This document shows, piece by piece, positions 60,518 to 64,000 of a stretch of DNA of 64,000 nucleotides (its first letter is position 1; the number at the start of each line of letters is the position of its first letter). Origin of the DNA: CAYVQA01 sp045119035 (GTDB lineage Bacteria > Bacillota_I > Bacilli_A > ML615J-28 > CAG-313); assembly GCA_045119035.1 (NCBI GenBank), contig JBGVCU010000037.1, positions 21,636 to 85,635 of the forward strand. The letters run 5' to 3'. The notes below the pieces were generated by a model, which did not search any database, was not told the DNA's origin, and was given only the letters and a program-made list of their open reading frames with translations. Both the position numbers and the translations under genes were made by a program.

Positions 60518-61978
60518 ATGTCAATAATTAAAATAGAAAATCTTACGTTTTCCTATCCAACGAGTTATGATAATGTTTTTGATAACGTAAGCTTTCAGAT
60601 CGATACCGATTGGAAGCTCGGCTTTGTGGGAAGAAACGGCAGAGGAAAAACAACGCTGTTAAATCTTTTGCTCGGAAGGTATGAGTATAGCGGTAAAATT
60701 CACGCATCCGTGCGGTTCGACTATTTTCCCTATCCCGTATCGGATAAAGCGAAGCTTACGTGTGAAATTTTCTCAGAAATCGCCCCTGCGGCAGAGGAAT
60801 GGGAGTTAATGCGAGAGCTGTCTTACTTGGATGTGGAGGCAGACGTGCTTTACCGTCCGTTTGAAACTCTTTCAAACGGTGAGCAGACAAAGATACTGTT
60901 AGCGGCTTTATTTTGCAACGAAGGACATTTTCTTTTGATTGACGAGCCAACGAACCATTTAGACGTTCACGCTCGTGAAATGGTATCAGCATATTTGAAA
61001 AAGAAAAAAGGCTTTATACTCGTATCTCACGACCGTGCCTTCTTGGATGGATGTGTTGACCATATTTTGTCGCTGAACAGGGCAACCATCGAAGTGCAAA
61101 GCGGCAATTTTTCGTCTTGGATGGAGAACTTTGAACGGCAACAAGAATTTGAACTCGAACAAAACGAGCGCTTACAAAAGGATATTGCTCGTTTACAACA
61201 ATCCGCGAAGCGCTCTGCGGTGTGGTCTGACCGTGTAGAAGCATCGAAAAAAGGAGCAGCCGACAAGGGTTATGTCGGTCATAAAGCGGCGAAGATGATG
61301 AAACGGTCAAAAGCAATCGAAGCAAGGCAACAGCAGGCAATCGAGCAAAAATCGGGACTTTTGAAAAACATCGAAGCTGCCGAAAATTTGAAGCTTACTC
61401 CATTGATGTATCACGCTGAAACGCTCGTTACTCTTTCTGATGTTTCTGTTTGTTACGACGGAAATGCGATATGCGAGCCTGTTTCATTTACAATACGGCA
61501 AGGAGATAGAGTTGTCCTTGACGGCAGAAACGGAAGCGGAAAAAGCAGCTTGCTCAAACTTATAATCGGTGAGCCAATCGAGCATACGGGTACGATACGG
61601 CTTGCATCGGGACTTATCATATCCTATGTACAACAGGACACTTCATTTTTGAAGGGCAATCTGTCCGATTTTGCAAGGGAGAGTCATATAGATGAAAGTT
61701 TATTCAAAGCAATTCTGCGAAAAATGGATTTTGAGCGCGTACAGTTTGAAAAAAATATGCAAGATTTTTCAGGCGGTCAGAAGAAAAAAGTTTTGATAGC
61801 AAAAAGCCTCTGTGAGCAAGCGCATCTGTACGTATGGGATGAGCCTCTCAATTTTATTGATGTGTATTCCCGTATGCAAATTGAGCAGCTCATAAAGGAA
61901 TTTTCACCTACGATGATTTTTGTCGAACACGATAAAGCATTTAGAGAAACGATTGCCACGAAAACTTTTCGGTTATAA
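60518..61978 (+). CDS. ABC-F ribosome protection protein, Lsa type
   Basis: This 486-residue soluble protein has two ATPase domains and no membrane helices. Domain 1 has GRNGRGKTT, LSNGEQTK and LLIDEPTNHLD. Domain 2 has GRNGSGKSS, FSGGQKKK and VWDEPLNFID, the Lsa-like variant. The linker (about residues 195-290) is a charged antibiotic-resistance-domain-type coiled coil. Such proteins bind the ribosomal E site and displace lincosamides, streptogramin A and pleuromutilins; the spectrum here is inferred from family. AAAGGAGG precedes the ATG. Base composition is clearly richer in G+C than the host genes, showing recent arrival. Confidence 0.92.
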   Translation: MSIIKIENLTFSYPTSYDNVFDNVSFQIDTDWKLGFVGRNGRGKTTLLNLLLGRYEYSGKIHASVRFDYFPYPVSDKAKLTCEIFSEIAPAAEEWELMRELSYLDVEADVLYRPFETLSNGEQTKILLAALFCNEGHFLLIDEPTNHLDVHAREMVSAYLKKKKGFILVSHDRAFLDGCVDHILSLNRATIEVQSGNFSSWMENFERQQEFELEQNERLQKDIARLQQSAKRSAVWSDRVEASKKGAADKGYVGHKAAKMMKRSKAIEARQQQAIEQKSGLLKNIEAAENLKLTPLMYHAETLVTLSDVSVCYDGNAICEPVSFTIRQGDRVVLDGRNGSGKSSLLKLIIGEPIEHTGTIRLASGLIISYVQQDTSFLKGNLSDFARESHIDESLFKAILRKMDFERVQFEKNMQDFSGGQKKKVLIAKSLCEQAHLYVWDEPLNFIDVYSRMQIEQLIKEFSPTMIFVEHDKAFRETIATKTFRL

Positions 61979-61987
61979 AACGAAGCG

Positions 61988-62007
61988 CGACAAATTCCAA
62001 TTTGTCG
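61988..62007 (+). repeat. Perfect 9-bp inverted repeat after the ABC-F gene
   Basis: CGACAAATT (61988-61996) pairs with AATTTGTCG (61999-62007) across CC. There is no T run after it. Part of it recurs as a direct repeat at 60329. Confidence 0.75.
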
Positions 62008-62067
62008 AATTAGTTGTAGTAAAATTTTATATATTTTGATAACAATTTAATATTTTTTTGCAAAAAG

Positions 62068-62101
62068 TAGGCAGATGTCCAAGAACGTGGACATTTGCCT
62101 A
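62068..62101 (+). terminator. Hairpin between the ABC-F gene and the structured region
   Basis: A 13-bp stem with one G-U pair (62068-62080 with 62089-62101) is followed by ATTGACTTTT. It could terminate the ABC-F transcript, though the T run is weak and overlaps the next -35 box. Confidence 0.6.
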
Positions 62102-62131
62102 TTGACTTTTATAGATTAATTGTGGTAAAAT
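62102..62131 (+). promoter_or_regulatory. Promoter of the structured RNA region
   Basis: TTGACT (62102-62107) and TAAAAT (62126-62131) are 18 bp apart with an extended TGG. Transcription would start near 62139. Confidence 0.65.
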
Positions 62132-62137
62132 ATAATC

Positions 62138-62570
62138 ACAGAACACGAACATATGTTTAGAATATGCTTTGTGTGGGTATACATAATTAAGGGGAAAGTT
62201 ATCCCCTATGTTAAGCTTGCAAGCATCAGCAGGCTTTGTAAGTGTATGTTTTTGCACACTTGTAGGATAGTTTCTTACGTTTACCCAAAGTCGTTTTATG
62301 TAAAGGGAAAAACGGCTTATTTAGGGTTTTATTGTTGTACAATTTTTTACGACAATAAGCCGTCCTTTCACTTTTATGTAGTGAAAGGCTTGGAAGGATT
62401 GACCAACTTTTCAAGTAGGCACGCCAACGTTTAAAACGTGGTTTGGCGATAGGTCTATTTTGTAGTACAAATTTTTAGGTACTACACTCTTACAACTTCA
62501 TATTCGGATATTTAATCCGTGCGAGGTAGAAACGCTATAAGCGTGTTTTAATTCGTACGGATTTTTTATC
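62138..62570 (+). ncRNA. Candidate structured RNA of about 430 nt, class unknown
   Basis: There is no convincing ORF here, but there is a run of strong helices: AGGGGA/TCCCCT at 62190-62207; 62213-62220 with 62229-62236; 62240-62245 with 62256-62261; a long hairpin 62312-62321 with 62354-62363; a perfect 9-bp helix 62364-62372 with 62380-62388; CGCCAA/TTGGCG 62422-62427 with 62443-62448; GTAGTAC/GTACTAC 62462-62468 with 62479-62485. It ends with an 11-bp helix (62514-62524 with 62553-62563, enclosing ACGCT/AGCGT) and a TTTTTTAT tract, an intrinsic terminator. CGGAT at 62505 can pair with ATCCG of that terminator, so an antiterminated state is possible. The region has its own promoter. I cannot place it in a known RNA class. 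Confidence 0.6.
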
Positions 62571-62577
62571 CCTTTAG

Positions 62578-62608
62578 GTCGGTGGTAGTTTTTATCAGCG
62601 ACTTTTTT
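62578..62608 (+). terminator. Second terminator-like hairpin after the RNA candidate
   Basis: A 10-bp stem with one mismatch (62578-62587 with 62593-62602) runs into T6. Confidence 0.7.
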
Positions 62609-62642
62609 GCGCCCCAAAAAATAAATTTAGGAGGAAATCAAA

Positions 62643-62675
62643 ATGAAAAATTATCATCAAAATTATCCACCGTAG
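62643..62675 (+). CDS. Ten-codon mini-ORF behind a strong ribosome site
   Basis: AGGAGGAAATCAAA precedes ATG at 62643, which opens MKNYHQNYPP and then TAG. The good ribosome site suggests real initiation. The ORF is either a regulatory leader or the start of a deleted gene. About 330 bases without a gene follow; they hold a long helix (GGCAATT near 62822 with AATTGCC near 62862), a GCGGT/ACCGC pairing (near 62771 and 62810) and a terminator. Confidence 0.4.
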   Translation: MKNYHQNYPP

Positions 62676-62889
62676 GTGGAAGCAAAACCTTATGGAAATC
62701 TGTAAGGTATAGCACACTATACTTTCCTTGAAAGTAATGTGCTCTGCGAGGCTAAGTTTGAACACTTGATGCGGTGCGAAATCTGAAAAAATGTAAGCAG
62801 GTTAAGAAAACCGCACCAAATGGCAATTTACCGCTTTTTTGAAGCAGGTAAAGGGAATTGCCAATATGTGCAATTTTGACTATCTAAAC

Positions 62890-62910
62890 AATCGGGAAAC
62901 CCGATTTTTA
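62890..62910 (+). terminator. Intrinsic terminator before the RHH gene
   Basis: AATCGGG (62890-62896) pairs with CCCGATT (62900-62906) around AAA, followed by TTTTATTCTT. Confidence 0.82.
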
Positions 62911-62947
62911 TTCTTCTACCAAAATTAAAATTTTTGCTCAAAACAGC

Positions 62948-62976
62948 TTGACTATTCCGTGTTAATACGATACAAT
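62948..62976 (+). promoter_or_regulatory. Promoter of the RHH-tnpW-recombinase genes
   Basis: TTGACT (62948-62953) and TACAAT (62971-62976) are 17 bp apart. Confidence 0.7.
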
Positions 62977-63007
62977 ATTGAAAAGTAATATTAAGGAGAA
63001 ACAAGCA

Positions 63008-63274
63008 ATGAGACAACCGAGAGCGGTAACAGACAAAAGGTATGAAGAGAAACACAAGGAAGAAAGAAAAGCAAAGAGTTTGGTTTGGGGAACGAGTGTT
63101 CCGAGACAGTTTGCGGAAGAAATAAACGCTTTCCTTGAAAAGCATCACATATCCAAAGTAAAACTCATAGAAGCAGGTTTTAACGCTCTTATGGATGAAG
63201 TTGCCGAGAGCGATTTAGGACTTGCCAAAATTATGGACGGGTACGACGACTTTTTTGAAACGGAAAAGAAATAA
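63008..63274 (+). CDS. Small ribbon-helix-helix-like transposon protein
   Basis: This 88-residue protein begins RQPRAVTDKRYEEKHKEERK, is strongly basic, and has VWGTSVPRQFAEEINAFLEK then VKLIEAGFNALMDEV. That pattern (a beta strand then two helices) fits a ribbon-helix-helix fold, as in small accessory proteins of Tn4451-like elements. It may repress the downstream recombinase or act in mobilisation; this is inferred. The ATG at 63008 follows AAGGAG; the frame from 62978 is longer but lacks a ribosome site. Confidence 0.75.
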   Translation: MRQPRAVTDKRYEEKHKEERKAKSLVWGTSVPRQFAEEINAFLEKHHISKVKLIEAGFNALMDEVAESDLGLAKIMDGYDDFFETEKK

Positions 63275-63354
63275 CGTTCTCTAACCCCTTTCTTCCTTAT
63301 AAGCGAGTATCAATAACCGAAAGGCAACTCGACTTTCATATAAGGAGGATTATT

Positions 63355-63627
63355 ATAAGTAAGAAAATTAAGAAAACAGTAGAACCTGTCGTAGATAAAA
63401 TTGTACATTACTACGACGACGAAAACGGGAATTTGGTGAGAAGCCGACAAGTCAAAATCGGTAAGACAATTTACACGATAATATCCCGTGAGAAACCTAA
63501 CGCCAAATCAACGGCGTTTGATATAACCAAGAGATTGATTGAAAGTCAAGCGGAAAGTTTGACGGACGATTTATCTATAACAACAGAATCGCTTGAAGGT
63601 TGCAATTCGGGAGGTAAAAAACAATGA
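63355..63627 (+). CDS. tnpW: TnpW family transposon protein with ATA at the start position
   Basis: The reading frame SKKIKKTVEPVVDKIVHYYD then SRQVKIGKTIYTIISREKPN and DITKRLIESQAES matches TnpW-type proteins (R..KIGKTtY.V......t..k..rLI) that lie before TnpX-type recombinases. The ribosome site AAGGAGG (63342-63348) is correctly placed for a start at 63355, but the codon there is ATA instead of ATG. A TTG at 63433 is the first standard start and would remove 26 conserved residues. Either ATA is used at low efficiency or the gene has lost its start. The stop overlaps the recombinase start (ATGA). Confidence 0.7.
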   Translation: MSKKIKKTVEPVVDKIVHYYDDENGNLVRSRQVKIGKTIYTIISREKPNAKSTAFDITKRLIESQAESLTDDLSITTESLEGCNSGGKKQ

Positions 63628-64000
63628 ATTTGCAATCGAATAGAAAAATAAAACATTTAGAACAGCAGTATACAGCCCTTTATTGTCGTTTAAGTTCAGA
63701 CGATGACCTTGAGGGCGATAGCAACAGTATCAAAAACCAAAAATTATTGCTTTCGGACTATGCGAAAGAAAATAAGTTTAGGAATATCCGTTTTTACATA
63801 GACGACGGATTTAGCGGTAGTAATTTTGAACGACCTGCGTTTAAGAGATTATTAAACGACGTAGAAAACGGCGAAATATCTACCGTAATCGTAAAAGATA
63901 TGTCAAGATTTGGGCGTGACCATATTCTCGTGGGATATTACACCAAGTATTATTTCCCTGATGCGGACGTAAGGTTTATAGCAATCTTCGACCAAATGGA
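63624..64000 (+). CDS. Large serine recombinase (TnpX/TndX-like), 3' truncated by window edge
   Basis: The first ~125 residues are visible. TALYCRLSSDDD carries the catalytic Ser, followed by SNSIKNQKLLLSDYAKENK, IDDGFSGSNFERPAFKRLL and VKDMSRFGRDHI with the conserved Arg residues of the resolvase domain. This is the N-terminus of a large serine recombinase that excises and inserts elements through a circular intermediate. GGAGG precedes ATG at 63624, overlapping the TnpW stop by four bases. The rest lies outside the window. Confidence 0.93.
   Translation, partial: MNLQSNRKIKHLEQQYTALYCRLSSDDDLEGDSNSIKNQKLLLSDYAKENKFRNIRFYIDDGFSGSNFERPAFKRLLNDVENGEISTVIVKDMSRFGRDHILVGYYTKYYFPDADVRFIAIFDQM

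Larger units (their letters stand above)
59400..64000 (+). mobile_element. Transposon-like element with ABC-F gene, TnpW and large serine recombinase (right end outside window)
   Basis: Base composition shifts to clearly higher G+C just after eno and stays so to the window end. The stretch contains two broken genes, an antibiotic-resistance-type ABC-F gene, structured non-coding DNA, a ribbon-helix-helix-like gene, a TnpW-family gene and a TnpX/TndX-type large serine recombinase. That recombinase normally lies at the very end of elements like Tn4451 and Tn5397. The left end is not defined by any repeat I could see and is placed approximately. Confidence 0.75.

Noticed and set aside
61014..61340. 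Minus-strand frames inside the ABC-F gene
   Set aside because: They mirror the ABC-F coding frame and lack start signals. They are open only because the region is richer in G+C.
62153..62434. 93-codon plus-strand frame within the structured RNA region
   Set aside because: It has no ribosome site, an odd composition (many Cys, Tyr and Phe), and runs straight through several strong hairpins.
62138..62640. Group II intron or intron remnant
   Set aside because: No domain V-like GAGCCGTATG..CGGTTC hairpin and no reverse transcriptase frame were seen.
1..64000. Alternative genetic code with TGA as Trp
   Set aside because: TGG is used for conserved Trp positions and TGA occurs as a true stop at gene overlaps such as SEDS-murG and GNAT-phosphoesterase.
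1..64000. CRISPR arrays, tRNA or rRNA genes
   Set aside because: No spaced direct-repeat array and no cloverleaf or rRNA-like sequence was found in the gaps between genes. The only regular tandem repeat is within the coiled-coil gene.

Overview
The window is a stretch of a very AT-rich Bacillota chromosome (TGG codes for Trp and TGA is used as a stop, so the standard code applies). It carries endospore genes: a YjcZ-like tiny coat peptide, ylbD/ylbE, ytfJ (gerW), a cotJA-cotJB fusion, cotJC and the spoIIGA-sigE-sigG cluster. Together with the very low GC content and gut-type functions (pectate lyase, queuosine precursor scavenging), this suggests a spore-forming, probably gut-dwelling member of the Bacilli, near the Erysipelotrichales or Mollicutes-related lineages. 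That placement is an inference. The last ~4.6 kb is clearly richer in G+C and is a transposon-like insertion.

Layout. 1-2630: end of a HAD phosphatase, peptide deformylase, a tiny spore gene and small conserved genes (UPF0223, ylbD, ylbE). 2640-10670: the usual ribosome-maturation group rpsP-khpA-rimM-trmD-rplS, interrupted by a heavy-metal P-type ATPase gene that overlaps rimM, and by a long internally repetitive coiled-coil protein plus cvfB. 10700-24730: a NatAB-type exporter, a CofE-like ligase, a pyridoxamine kinase, an amino-acid ABC transporter behind a structured attenuator-like leader, a large pectate-lyase lipoprotein, and a tightly overlapping run of threonine aldolase, acetyltransferase, phosphoesterase, psuG and an unknown membrane protein. 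24750-31820: a degenerate GDPD homologue with yidD, ytfI/ytfJ, two flavoproteins, and the ytxK-ackA pair. 31940-36100: two tandem paralogous surface proteins. 36170-44230: dnaE, a ROK kinase, phosphohexomutase, pgi and tgt. 44300-47280: SEDS protein, murG, murB. 47340-50310: cotJ genes, then asd and lysC on the other strand. 50387-57900: a preQ1 riboswitch with queT, then ftsZ, an ABC exporter, spoIIGA-sigE-sigG and gpmI. 57978-59270: eno.

From about 59.4 kb to the window end lies a mobile element. It holds two broken genes (a DUF4180 fragment and pnuC with a nonsense codon and a lost C-terminus), an Lsa-type ABC-F ribosome-protection gene behind a leader ORF with competing hairpins, about 1 kb of highly structured non-coding DNA with its own promoter and terminators, a ribbon-helix-helix-like protein, a TnpW-family protein whose start codon reads ATA, and the start of a large serine recombinase.

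Genes that work together: tgt with queT and its preQ1 riboswitch (queuosine salvage); the SEDS gene, murG and murB (peptidoglycan); pgi, phosphohexomutase, ROK kinase, gpmI, eno and ackA (sugar catabolism to acetate); spoIIGA, sigE, sigG, cotJ, ytfJ and ylbD (sporulation). The least explained items are the 62.1-62.6 kb RNA candidate, the 14.94-15.09 kb leader, and the two leader-peptide attenuator candidates at 60.2-60.5 kb.
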